From: Candidatus Sericytochromatia bacterium
Lineage (GTDB): Bacteria; Cyanobacteriota; Sericytochromatia; UBA7694
Assembly (NCBI GenBank): GCA_913773825.1
Contig: CAJYHH010000818.1
Coordinates: 1 to 7,145, forward strand
Length of the DNA stretch: 7,145 nt
Direction: 5' to 3'
Positions 1-6,658 of this stretch are shown piece by piece (the stretch's first letter is position 1; each line of letters opens with the position of its first letter). A model generated the notes under the pieces. It was not told the DNA's origin and did not search any database. It saw nothing but the letters and a program-made list of their open reading frames with translations. A program made the position numbers and the translations under genes.

Positions 1-103
1 AAAGACAGTAAGATATTTTTCTGCTTGTCTTAAACCCAGAACCCACCATTCATAATTCACCACGCGCTGAGGACTCGGTGCAATATTAATTCCTGATTAA
101 ACC

Positions 104-133
104 TTGATTTCAGCTCTTCAGGCGGGCTAAAAT
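104..133 (+). promoter_or_regulatory. Putative sigma70-type promoter upstream of the first small gene
   Basis: A -35-like TTGATT (104-109; four of six consensus bases) is followed after 18 nt by TAAAAT (128-133; five of six). Transcription would start near 140, giving a leader of roughly 45-50 nt to the starts at 185/191, but almost no leader to the GTG at 146. The element is seen in sequence; its activity is inferred. Confidence 0.4.
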
Positions 134-178
134 AATTCGTATACAGTGATAAGAGCACTTGTCTTCAAACGCCAGTCC

Positions 179-183
179 GGAGG
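179..183 (+). promoter_or_regulatory. Strong Shine-Dalgarno GGAGG that bears on the start choice
   Basis: GGAGG matches the anti-Shine-Dalgarno core. Its distance is 1 nt to ATG 185 (too short for normal initiation) and 7 nt to the in-frame TTG at 191 (ideal). It lies inside the coding frame if GTG 146 is used. It therefore argues for initiation at 191 or, less well, 185. Confidence 0.5.
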
Positions 184-184
184 A

Positions 185-331
185 ATGGACTTGAAACAGA
201 TTCAAAACTGGATTGAAGTTCTGGGAGATGCCCTGAAGCATCTCGGCCAGCTGCTGCAAGGACAACGTCCCGCCCTGCAGCCGGTTCCCGTTCGGGTACG
301 CCCTGATCGTCCCGAACAGCCGCCTTATTAA
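185..331 (+). CDS. Small hypothetical protein, amphipathic helix plus proline/arginine-rich tail
   Basis: I do not recognise a family. Read from ATG 185 it is 48 residues: an N-terminal stretch (about residues 2-26) with a helical, amphipathic pattern rich in L, Q, I and K, then a tail from about residue 28 containing many P and R and ending in PPY. There is no signal peptide, membrane segment or cysteine. The frame is open back to a GTG at 146, but that codon lies only a few bases after the predicted transcription start. A strong GGAGG sits at 179-183, only 1 nt before ATG 185 but 7 nt before an in-frame TTG at 191, so the true start could be 146, 185 or 191. It lies 64 nt ahead of the radical SAM gene on the same strand and could share its transcript. 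It is short, so it may not be coding; the ribosome site and promoter are the main support. Confidence 0.45.
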   Translation: MDLKQIQNWIEVLGDALKHLGQLLQGQRPALQPVPVRVRPDRPEQPPY

Positions 332-395
332 GAGCTTCTCACCCTTACTTTTGCCGTTTGACTTTAAGCAAGCAGACTGAAAGCCGAGCTGACTG

Positions 396-2315
396 ATGCG
401 GATTGGTTTCTACGCGCCTTGCAATGAGAACAACCGCCAGGCGGGTCCCTTGTTGGGGATTGCCTATATCGCGGCTTATCTACGCGAACAGCTGGGTCTT
501 GAAGATGTTTTTTTAGAAGTGGATGCTCAGCGTGCACTAGAGCGCAAGCCAGATTTGCTGGCGATTTCTGCTTTTTCCGAAAAATATAATCAAGTTAGCC
601 GGGATGTTCGTCTGATTCGGGCTGAACGGCCTGATTTACCGATTGTGATTGGTGGTCCGCATATTTCGGGATTGCCCCAGTCTTTACATCGTCAGATCGA
701 TATTGGGGTAATTGGTGAAGGCGAAAAGCCGATGCTGGGGATTGTTCAGGCTCTGGCTGCTGATGGCTATTTAGATCCGGTAAGGCTGCGCAAGATTCAG
801 AATCTGATTTTTTGGAACGAAGATCAGACCCTTGAACGGACACCTTTTGAAGACCGAATTAAAGATCTGGATGCTTTGCCTTTACCCTGGCGGGAGATGA
901 TGCATGCCTGGTGGCCAAGTTTAAACCAGGACGTGATGTTTGACCGAGGCGTCTATACTTCACGCGGTTGTTCGTTTCGCTGTCATTTTTGTATGTTTAG
1001 CGAACGCTCTAATCTGGTTCGCTATGTCTCAACTGACAAAGTGATGGAAGACTTGCAGAACATTTTAAGTCGCCATCCTGAGCAGCGCCATATTATTTTT
1101 TATGATGATTTATTTGTGATTAAAAAATCTCGCTTAAAAGAGCTGTCAGATGCTATTCGTTCTGAAGGGCTGCATAAACGGGTGACTTTTGGCTGTATGG
1201 CCAAAACCAGCTTTTTTGATCGAGAGTTTGCTCAGATTTTAAGTGATATGAATATTCGCTTGATTTCCTGGGGGTTTGAGTCAGGTTCTGACCCGGTGCT
1301 TCATTATCTTAAAGACCGCTCTTCAAGTGTGGCTAAACATCAGAAAGCGATTGATCTTTGTCATCGCTACGGTATTTTTTCAGGGGGCTATTATATTATT
1401 GGGTCCCCGCCCGAAAGCCATGAAGATTTAGCCCGTACTTATTGGTTTATTCAGCAGAATTTACCGCGTGTACCGGTGGTCGGGATTTATCCGATTATTC
1501 CTTTGCCAGGCACTACGCTTTGGCAAGAAACAGCCCAGCGGGGCTTAATTGACGATCAGTTTAATAACTGGGATCAACTGGAATTTTTAAAGCTTGAAGA
1601 CAGTTATTTACATCTTAATGATCATTACAGCCTGCCAGAACTCAAAGCGGCTTATGACCAGCAATTTGTGCCTTTGTTAAATTTTACTCATCTGGTTTTT
1701 CCGCCGATGCAGGATCGGCTGCAGCTCAGCCGGGCTTATTTACAGCTGGCCGCCAGTCAGATCAAAACAGCTTTTGGCCCAGATGCTCATTTATTAGAGC
1801 TTGGGCGGGGTGAGCGTTCACTGGCTTTTGAACTGGAGCCTTTAGTCAGTGAGTGTCATTGGCAGGATCAGGCCCGCTGGCATGAATTGATTGAAACCCA
1901 AGCGCTGATACCTGATGGCGTTGTGATGACCCATAGCCTGGAAAAATGTGGCTTTGACAGCTGGCAGTGGCAGGCGGTCAAAGAACTTGGTAAACCTGTT
2001 TATTTGATTGTCGAGCAAATCGGCACGCTTCAGCATTTGCTGGATTTATTGCAAAATCGTTTTCCTGGGCCAGTTGAGCTGGCTGAAATGTTTAGCTTAA
2101 ATTATCGCTATACGCTTAAAAGCCTGACTCAGCGGCTTGAGCAAGAGGGGTATCAGATTCAGCAAATAGACCGCTTTTATACCAGCGAAGCGGTGCCCGA
2201 GCTGCCGCCAGAACTGACTGATTTTTTGCGCAAACAGCTGCCGATTCAGGACTTTTTGCAAGAGGCTCTAGTGTTTGCTTATGGCGTGTTAGTTCAGCCA
2301 TTAGCATCTAAATAG
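396..2315 (+). CDS. B12-binding domain radical SAM protein with C-terminal methyltransferase-like region
   Basis: A 639-residue cytosolic enzyme of the cobalamin-binding radical SAM class. Residues 1-140 form a Rossmann-like B12-binding domain with the typical GGPH (86-89) and GEGE (107-110) motifs; no DxHxxG cobalamin histidine motif is seen, so cobalamin binding is not assured. Residues about 184-400 are the radical SAM core. Its [4Fe-4S] ligands are C192, C196 and C199 in CxxxCxxC, and it carries YDD (236-238) and GFESGSD (293-299), as usual for this superfamily. Residues about 440-639 look like a weakened class I SAM methyltransferase: LLELGRG (466-472) at the motif I position, MTHSLEKCG (511-519) at the 'LEH' position, and a late GYQIQQID segment. 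Family members carry out methylations, thiomethylations or ring chemistry; the substrate cannot be read from sequence. ATG 396 places the B12 domain's first strand (RIGFYAP) at the N-terminus; the ribosome site is weak. The preceding small gene is 64 nt upstream. Confidence 0.9.
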   Translation: MRIGFYAPCNENNRQAGPLLGIAYIAAYLREQLGLEDVFLEVDAQRALERKPDLLAISAFSEKYNQVSRDVRLIRAERPDLPIVIGGPHISGLPQSLHRQIDIGVIGEGEKPMLGIVQALAADGYLDPVRLRKIQNLIFWNEDQTLERTPFEDRIKDLDALPLPWREMMHAWWPSLNQDVMFDRGVYTSRGCSFRCHFCMFSERSNLVRYVSTDKVMEDLQNILSRHPEQRHIIFYDDLFVIKKSRLKELSDAIRSEGLHKRVTFGCMAKTSFFDREFAQILSDMNIRLISWGFESGSDPVLHYLKDRSSSVAKHQKAIDLCHRYGIFSGGYYIIGSPPESHEDLARTYWFIQQNLPRVPVVGIYPIIPLPGTTLWQETAQRGLIDDQFNNWDQLEFLKLEDSYLHLNDHYSLPELKAAYDQQFVPLLNFTHLVFPPMQDRLQLSRAYLQLAASQIKTAFGPDAHLLELGRGERSLAFELEPLVSECHWQDQARWHELIETQALIPDGVVMTHSLEKCGFDSWQWQAVKELGKPVYLIVEQIGTLQHLLDLLQNRFPGPVELAEMFSLNYRYTLKSLTQRLEQEGYQIQQIDRFYTSEAVPELPPELTDFLRKQLPIQDFLQEALVFAYGVLVQPLASK

Positions 2316-2332
2316 ACGGATATAAACTCAAT

Positions 2333-2361
2333 AAACCTAAGCTTTGCTCAGCGCTGGGTTT
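2333..2361 (+). terminator. Weak hairpin after the radical SAM gene
   Basis: AAACC (2333-2337) can pair with GGTTT (2357-2361), and AGC (2340-2342) with GCT (2353-2355), across a small internal loop. It begins 17 nt after the stop codon. There is no U-run after it, so it is at best a poor intrinsic terminator. Confidence 0.2.
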
Positions 2362-2363
2362 AG

Positions 2364-2392
2364 TCGACTCGGTCATGCATCTGTGATATGAT
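2364..2392 (+). promoter_or_regulatory. Putative extended -10 promoter for the REC-EAL gene
   Basis: TCGACT (2364-2369; four of six -35 bases) is followed after 17 nt by TATGAT (2387-2392; five of six). The latter is preceded by TGA, giving the extended -10 form TGnTATGAT. The predicted transcription start is near 2399, which gives a leader of about 136 nt. This suggests the phosphodiesterase gene is transcribed independently of the radical SAM gene. Confidence 0.4.
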
Positions 2393-2411
2393 GTACAGGC
2401 TGCTGTTTTTA

Positions 2412-2532
2412 CAAAATAGGGAGTCTGGCTTGCACACCCTGAGCCATTTATGACCACCACCACCGTGAGCAGAATGTGAACAAGATGTACCACAAGACGA
2501 AGAGAATGACGTCTAATGCTGCGCCTATTTTG
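2412..2532 (+). promoter_or_regulatory. Self-complementary 5' leader that could mask the translation start
   Basis: CAAAATAGG (2412-2420) is perfectly complementary to CCTATTTTG (2524-2532), closing a 121-nt segment. Inside it are two further perfect 5-bp stems: TGGCT/AGCCA (2426-2430 with 2442-2446) and AGACG/CGTCT (2495-2499 with 2510-2514). The 3' arm of the closing helix ends 2 nt before GTG 2535 and overlaps the only Shine-Dalgarno-like bases (GGGG, 2532-2535). The architecture resembles a structured leader or riboswitch, but I recognise no known class; the middle (2447-2494, with an ACC repeat) looks unpaired. Confidence 0.35.
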
Positions 2533-2534
2533 GG

Positions 2535-4238
2535 GTGTCCGTGGCTGGTCTGACCCCACCGGACGTCTCCCACCCTGCCAAAATCCTGGTCATTGATGAT
2601 CTGGATTCAATCCGCAAACTGATCCAGAAAATTCTTTCGGTTCATGGTTTTGATGTCATGATCGCTGGATCTGCGCTTGAAGGTCTTGAGCTGGCTCAGA
2701 CCCATGAGCCTGAGCTGGTGATCTGTGATGTTCAGATGCCCGAACATGACGGCTTTTATGTGCTTGAACAGTTACGTCTGGATCCGCGTTTTCAGCTGAT
2801 GCCGTTTATTTTTGTTTCAGGTGAAGCCATTCATCGTCAGGATGTCCGCAAAGGCATGAACCGGGGCGCTGACGACTATATTTTTAAACCTTTTACAGCA
2901 GATGAGCTGGTAGAGGCTGTCAAAGGCCGTCTTCAGCGCCATGCGCTGTTTAAACAGCAGCAGCCCAAGCCTCTGGCGGGTCACGTGATGCATAGCTACC
3001 AGCGTTTAGAGCAAGACTTGCGCAGCCAGATTAAAGCCGGTAAACAGCCGACTATTTTTACGCTCGACATCGACCGCTTTAAACGTCTAAATGATGCGCT
3101 AGGCTTTCAGAGCGCTGATTTATTGCTTAAAACCCTGATGCAGCGCTTTGACCAGATTGATGATTTTCAGGCTGAAATTTATCATGGTCCCCATTCTGCC
3201 CAGATTGTGATTCTTTCACCCGATCTCAGTCCTGAAGAGCTGCCTTCGATGGCCCGTCAGCTTTTGACGGTGATTTCAGACCCGCTGAACTTTCAGGGCT
3301 ATCAGCTGCATCTGACCTGTAGTGTTGGGGCTTATACTGCTGAAGGCAGTCCAACCCCCGAAGAGATTCTCAAAAAAGCCTTTATTGCCATGAACCAGGC
3401 CAAACAACACGGTGGCAATATGTTTATGGTTTATCAGCAGGATATGCACACCTCTGTCACGCGTCAGTTGATTTGGGAAAACGAGTTACATCAGGCCCTT
3501 AGCCATAAATGGTTTGTGCTTCACTACCAGCCCCAGCTCGATTTATTGACGGGTGAAGTCAAAGGGGTTGAGGCTCTGATTCGCTTACAGCACCCTGAGC
3601 TAGGCTTGATTTATCCTGGTGAGTTTATTCAGATTGCTGAAGAGAGCGGCTTGATTGCGCCGGTTGGCGACTGGTGTCTGCGTGAAGCTGTGCGTCAGGT
3701 TAAACAATGGCATAACGAAGGCCATCATAATTTGCGTGTTGCGGTTAATGTCTCAGTGCTTCAGTTTAAAAAGAGCCGCTTTGTTCAGCGTGTTCAAGAA
3801 GTGCTGGTTGAACATGATCTGTCCGGTGAGTTTTTAGAAATTGAACTAACTGAAAGTGCTTTGGTCAGAGACTTACAGTCAATTCAGACAGATCTGGAAA
3901 AACTCCGCGCCATGGGGATTACACTTGCGATTGATGATTTTGGCACAGGTTATTCTTCGCTGTCTTATCTCAGTCATCTGCCTTTTGACCTGCTTAAAAT
4001 TGATCAGTCGTTTATTCGCGGCATGGCCGATAACTCCGCCAGTCTGGCAATCCCCAAAGCAATTATCGACATGGGCCATAGTCTTGGTCTAGAGATTCTG
4101 GCCGAAGGGATCGAGACCCAGCAGCAGATGTTGCTGCTAAAATCTTATGGCTGTGATTTAGGCCAGGGTTACCATCTCAGCAAGCCGCTGCCAGCGCGTG
4201 AAATTGAGCAGTTCTTTGCTGAAAAAGTGCTGCAATAA
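2535..4238 (+). CDS. Response regulator c-di-GMP phosphodiesterase (REC, degenerate GGDEF, EAL)
   Basis: A 567-residue soluble response regulator. The REC domain (about 15-135) has the acidic pair D21/D22, phospho-acceptor D65 in CDVQMP, S95 and K118 in FKPF, so it looks phosphorylatable. Residues about 170-300 keep the GGDEF fold (LDIDRFKRLND at 177-187), but the signature itself is lost: PHSAQ occupies its place (about 219-223), so cyclase activity is not expected. The EAL domain (about 312-560) is complete: E346 of EAL, N405, E437 of ELTE, the D467/D468 pair of IDDFGTG, K488, E524, E527 and Q544. It should hydrolyse c-di-GMP to pGpG, with REC controlling activity. The start is GTG 2535 or GTG 2541; an in-frame TAA at 2514-2516 rules out anything longer. 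No kinase gene lies on its strand; it converges with the histidine kinase gene, stop codons 42 nt apart. Confidence 0.93.
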   Translation: MSVAGLTPPDVSHPAKILVIDDLDSIRKLIQKILSVHGFDVMIAGSALEGLELAQTHEPELVICDVQMPEHDGFYVLEQLRLDPRFQLMPFIFVSGEAIHRQDVRKGMNRGADDYIFKPFTADELVEAVKGRLQRHALFKQQQPKPLAGHVMHSYQRLEQDLRSQIKAGKQPTIFTLDIDRFKRLNDALGFQSADLLLKTLMQRFDQIDDFQAEIYHGPHSAQIVILSPDLSPEELPSMARQLLTVISDPLNFQGYQLHLTCSVGAYTAEGSPTPEEILKKAFIAMNQAKQHGGNMFMVYQQDMHTSVTRQLIWENELHQALSHKWFVLHYQPQLDLLTGEVKGVEALIRLQHPELGLIYPGEFIQIAEESGLIAPVGDWCLREAVRQVKQWHNEGHHNLRVAVNVSVLQFKKSRFVQRVQEVLVEHDLSGEFLEIELTESALVRDLQSIQTDLEKLRAMGITLAIDDFGTGYSSLSYLSHLPFDLLKIDQSFIRGMADNSASLAIPKAIIDMGHSLGLEILAEGIETQQQMLLLKSYGCDLGQGYHLSKPLPAREIEQFFAEKVLQ

Positions 4239-4256
4239 AGCCTGACCAAACGGCTT
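4238..4256 (+). terminator. Short hairpin at the end of the REC-EAL gene
   Basis: AAGCC (4238-4242, starting on the last base of the stop codon) pairs with GGCTT (4252-4256) around a 9-nt loop. It is followed by a T-rich but interrupted stretch (CTGTTTATCT, 4261-4270). It is a plausible but weak intrinsic terminator. Confidence 0.35.
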
Positions 4257-4267
4257 GAGTCTGTTTA

Positions 4268-4285
4268 TCTGATTGAATAATCAGA
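4268..4285. terminator. Perfect 7-bp hairpin between the convergent genes
   Basis: TCTGATT (4268-4274) and AATCAGA (4279-4285) form a perfect stem with a GAAT loop. The kinase's stop codon (TGA on the minus strand, 4281-4283) lies in the 3' arm. Being palindromic, it can fold in both transcripts. No U-run follows on either strand, so it may act as a transcript end stabiliser or block read-through rather than as a classic terminator. Confidence 0.35.
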
Positions 4286-5930
4286 CCCCACGCGGCAGCA
4301 GGACTGTAAACACAGAGCCTTGATTTTCGCCTGCACTCCAGGCATCAACAATGCCGCCATGTAACTCAACCAGATGGCGCACAATGGCCAGGCCTAAGCC
4401 TAAACCGCCATAGTGTCGTCGACTTGAGCCATCTGCCTGACTAAAGCGCTCAAAGATATGAGGTAAAAAGTCTTGGGTCATGCCAATGCCATTGTCGTGA
4501 ATTCCAAATTCCAGATGTGAGGTCTGGCGCTGAAGCCAGACTTTGACCTGACCACCCGCTGGCGTAAATTTAATTGCATTACTCAACAGATTCCAGAGCA
4601 CTTGCTGAATCCGGTCTGCATCACCCGAAATGGTTCCTGCCTGGGGATCTAACTGCAGCGTCAGGGCAATGCCTTTTGCGTCAGCAGCGGGTCTGACAAC
4701 ATCTAAAGCGGCTTCTAAAACTTCAATGGGGTCAAAAGGCTTAAGCTCTAATAAGAGTTTGCCAGAAATGATTCTAGAAACATCCAGTAAATCACCAATA
4801 ATCTGATTTTGTGCTCTGGCGCTATGAAGTAAAATTTCAAGCCCGCGTTTAAGCGTGGATTCATCAGGCTCGTCATAATAAAGCATTTCAGCCCAGCCCA
4901 GCATCGCGTTAAGCGGAGTGCGCAGTTCATGCGAAACCGTCGCCAAAAATTCATCTTTGGTGCGATTGGCGCGCTCTGCTTCACTGCGGCTATTGCGCTC
5001 ACTTTCGAGCAGCTGCGCTAAAGCTTCATGGCTTTGTTTGCGCTCAATGGCAATTGAAGCTGTGCGGGTAACTAAGCGTGAGATCAGTAAATCCTGAGGT
5101 GTGGGCTCACGTGACTGGCGATAATACATTGCAAAGGTACCCAATAAACGTTCATCGCTGGCTAAAATCGGAATCGACCAACAGGCTCGCAACCCGTGGG
5201 CTTCAGCGAGTTCGCGGTAAGCGGTCCAGTGGGGATCTGTTGAAATATCGGGGGCAATCACGGTTTGTTTAAGATGGGCAGAAGCACCGCAGGAGCCAGA
5301 TGCCGGGCCAATTGGCAGGCCGTTAACCGCTTGATTATAGCTGTCAGGTAGACTTGGGGCTGCACTATGACGCAGACAGTGATGGGATTTGTCATAGAGC
5401 ATCACGGCCCCTAACATGCCGGCATTAGAGTGGGCTTCCATAGTTAGAATCAACGAGCTTAAGACTTCATCCAACGGGCGTTCTGACATAATTTGCTCAA
5501 GGGTTTGAACCTGGCCTGAGAGCAAGGTTTCCATCCTTTTGCGCTCTAAAATTTCGCGGGTCAGCTGATCAATGCGCTGATTAAGGGTTACAAACTGATT
5601 GACAGACACTTGTTTGGATTTAAGCCGCAGCAGCAGGGTGCCGGGGGAGAGTGTCATCAGAGCGCCTTCACAGCGCAGATTCTGACCCAATAAACTTAAT
5701 GCACCCGGTACAAGCTGGCGCTGACCAGAACAGCTGCGCAAATAGGGCCTGACTTTTTCAGGCGGAGAATCAGCAATTTCTTCTAAGCGGCGGCCGATTA
5801 AAGCCTCGGCCGGGCATTGTAATAAATGAGCGGCTGCCGCGTTTAAAGCGAGTATTTCACCCTGAACCGTCAACATCAGACAAGCTTCAGGCATAATCGC
5901 TGACCAGGTAAGAAAGTCTTCAGGGCTCAC
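4281..5930 (-). CDS. Soluble PAS-GAF sensor histidine kinase
   Basis: A 549-residue kinase with no membrane segment, signal peptide, receiver or output domain. Order: PAS-like domain (about 5-100), coiled-coil linker (about 112-150), GAF domain (about 150-297) with the common PxGxASGSCG and DISTDPHW segments (about 207-235), a second charged helix (298-325), then the HisKA dimerisation domain with H334 in SHELRTPL and an HATPase domain. The ATPase shows N-box residues N447 and N451 (NLLSNA), the G1 box DNGIGM (479-484), the F box (IFERF, 492-496) and the G2 box GLGLGLAIV (509-517). All are intact, so autophosphorylation is expected. Signals are likely cytosolic, through PAS/GAF. It starts at GTG 5930, 17 nt after the upstream gene's stop and with no clear Shine-Dalgarno sequence, suggesting coupled translation. 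The likely target is the convergent REC-EAL regulator, but this is inferred from proximity only. Confidence 0.93.
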   Translation of the reverse strand: MSPEDFLTWSAIMPEACLMLTVQGEILALNAAAAHLLQCPAEALIGRRLEEIADSPPEKVRPYLRSCSGQRQLVPGALSLLGQNLRCEGALMTLSPGTLLLRLKSKQVSVNQFVTLNQRIDQLTREILERKRMETLLSGQVQTLEQIMSERPLDEVLSSLILTMEAHSNAGMLGAVMLYDKSHHCLRHSAAPSLPDSYNQAVNGLPIGPASGSCGASAHLKQTVIAPDISTDPHWTAYRELAEAHGLRACWSIPILASDERLLGTFAMYYRQSREPTPQDLLISRLVTRTASIAIERKQSHEALAQLLESERNSRSEAERANRTKDEFLATVSHELRTPLNAMLGWAEMLYYDEPDESTLKRGLEILLHSARAQNQIIGDLLDVSRIISGKLLLELKPFDPIEVLEAALDVVRPAADAKGIALTLQLDPQAGTISGDADRIQQVLWNLLSNAIKFTPAGGQVKVWLQRQTSHLEFGIHDNGIGMTQDFLPHIFERFSQADGSSRRHYGGLGLGLAIVRHLVELHGGIVDAWSAGENQGSVFTVLLPRGV

Positions 5931-5947
5931 GTCTTGTTTTAGTCCGT

Positions 5948-6529
5948 TTAGTCGGTCTGGATTCTGACATATTCACGCCCTTGGGCGCTGACTGCTGCAG
6001 GGGAGGGTTTAAGATACACCACAATTCTGCAGCCACTTGCCCCCAGGGCAATGGTTTCCTGGAGCTCGACCTTTGCATATCCCAGGTTTTCACCTGCAAT
6101 TGCTCCAAAGATATTTGAAGTCATCATACACATCGCGGGTCGATTATGCACTTGCTCAGCAAAAGGACAGCTACGGCTACCCAATACAATCTGCTCATCG
6201 TTTTGCGAAATCAGATAAAAGTCCCCGCCAATGCGCTGTTTCAGATTAACCATTACAGCTGCTACTTGTTCACGTTTCAGGTGCTTCACACGTAAGGCCT
6301 GGCGATAGTCCTGATCAATCTGTTTACCCATATTCTGGCCAATCACGCTAAAAAAGCCCGATGCTTCTTCAAGGCCGATCATATCCTGAAGAGTTGCAGA
6401 GAGCTCACTCAGTAAATTGCGCATAAACAAATCGCGCTCCAGCCTTAGCGGTAGCATGCTGAGATCTTGCTCACCTGGGCGTCTAACAGCACGCCCCACT
6501 ATACGTTCACCCAAGTCTCGGTTCTGCAT
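5948..6529 (-). CDS. Methanogen output domain 1 (MetOD1/V4R-like) protein, putative sensor
   Basis: A 193-residue soluble protein. After a basic N-terminal segment (1-25), residues about 30-175 match the MetOD1 pattern: a helical part (FMRNLL...LGLEEASGFFSVIGQNMGKQ), the segment ending GGDFYLI, then CPF (121-123), PAMCMMTSNIFGAIA (131-145) and SGCRIVVYL (165-173). C121, C134 and C167 sit where this family and the related V4R fold keep conserved cysteines, which suggests a metal, Fe-S or redox-responsive site; that role is inferred. In archaea and some bacteria the domain is usually attached to regulators; here it stands alone, directly before a histidine kinase (17 nt) in one operon, so it probably feeds a signal to that kinase. 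ATG 6529 is supported by AAGGA (6543-6539) with 9-nt spacing. A palindrome and a tandem repeat lie immediately upstream. Confidence 0.8.
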   Translation of the reverse strand: MQNRDLGERIVGRAVRRPGEQDLSMLPLRLERDLFMRNLLSELSATLQDMIGLEEASGFFSVIGQNMGKQIDQDYRQALRVKHLKREQVAAVMVNLKQRIGGDFYLISQNDEQIVLGSRSCPFAEQVHNRPAMCMMTSNIFGAIAGENLGYAKVELQETIALGASGCRIVVYLKPSPAAVSAQGREYVRIQTD

Positions 6530-6545
6530 GGGCCTACGTCCTTAT

Positions 6546-6565
6546 TTGCCAGAGATTGCCAGAGA
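6546..6565 (-). repeat. Perfect 10-bp tandem repeat in the MetOD1-kinase leader
   Basis: TTGCCAGAGA occurs twice without a gap (6546-6555 and 6556-6565), followed by a further T. It lies between the ribosome site of the MetOD1 gene and the palindrome. The 10-bp period is close to one helical turn, which would put two protein contacts on the same DNA face; it could equally be a simple local duplication. Confidence 0.6.
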
Positions 6566-6567
6566 TA

Positions 6568-6587
6568 TAAACATATCAGTATGTTTA
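6568..6587. promoter_or_regulatory. Perfect palindrome, putative operator of the MetOD1-kinase operon
   Basis: TAAACATA (6568-6575) and TATGTTTA (6580-6587) are perfect inverted arms around TCAG. The site is 39 nt upstream of the MetOD1 start and contains an extended -10-like element on the minus strand, so a dimeric repressor bound here would block transcription. No regulator gene of a recognised DNA-binding family is present in full in the window. Confidence 0.5.
6570..6578 (-). promoter_or_regulatory. Putative extended -10 element of the MetOD1-kinase operon
   Basis: On the minus strand TGATATGTT reads as the extended -10 form TGn-TATGTT. Transcription would begin near 6563, leaving a leader of about 34 nt that contains the AAGGA ribosome site. 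No good -35 is seen 16-18 nt upstream, which extended -10 promoters tolerate. The same TGATATG core precedes the REC-EAL gene. Confidence 0.3.
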
Positions 6588-6658
6588 AAGATAGTGATGG
6601 ATGAGATTAGCATACCATGTCGGCAGTAAGGGAGCGAAGCGCTGGTTTCGCGGGGGAT

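Noticed and set aside
1..31. AAGACA/TGTCTT inverted repeat at the window edge as a terminator
   Set aside because: The loop is 18 nt and no U-run follows; no upstream gene end is visible to justify it.
2450..2479. Nine-codon frame ATG-ACC-ACC-ACC-ACC... resembling a threonine attenuation leader
   Set aside because: No ribosome site, no terminator/antiterminator pair after it, and the downstream gene is not a threonine biosynthesis gene.
2308..2559. 83-codon minus-strand frame across the radical SAM/REC-EAL gap
   Set aside because: It runs through the promoter and leader of the REC-EAL gene and overlaps both neighbours' ends; its product shows no domain and unnatural composition.
5078..5272. 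64-codon plus-strand frame inside the kinase gene
   Set aside because: Shadow of the GAF-coding region on the opposite strand, with no ribosome site or domain.
5920..6108. 62-codon minus-strand frame bridging the MetOD1 and kinase genes
   Set aside because: Entirely an alternative frame of the MetOD1 3' end; no motif, and the product is basic and disordered.
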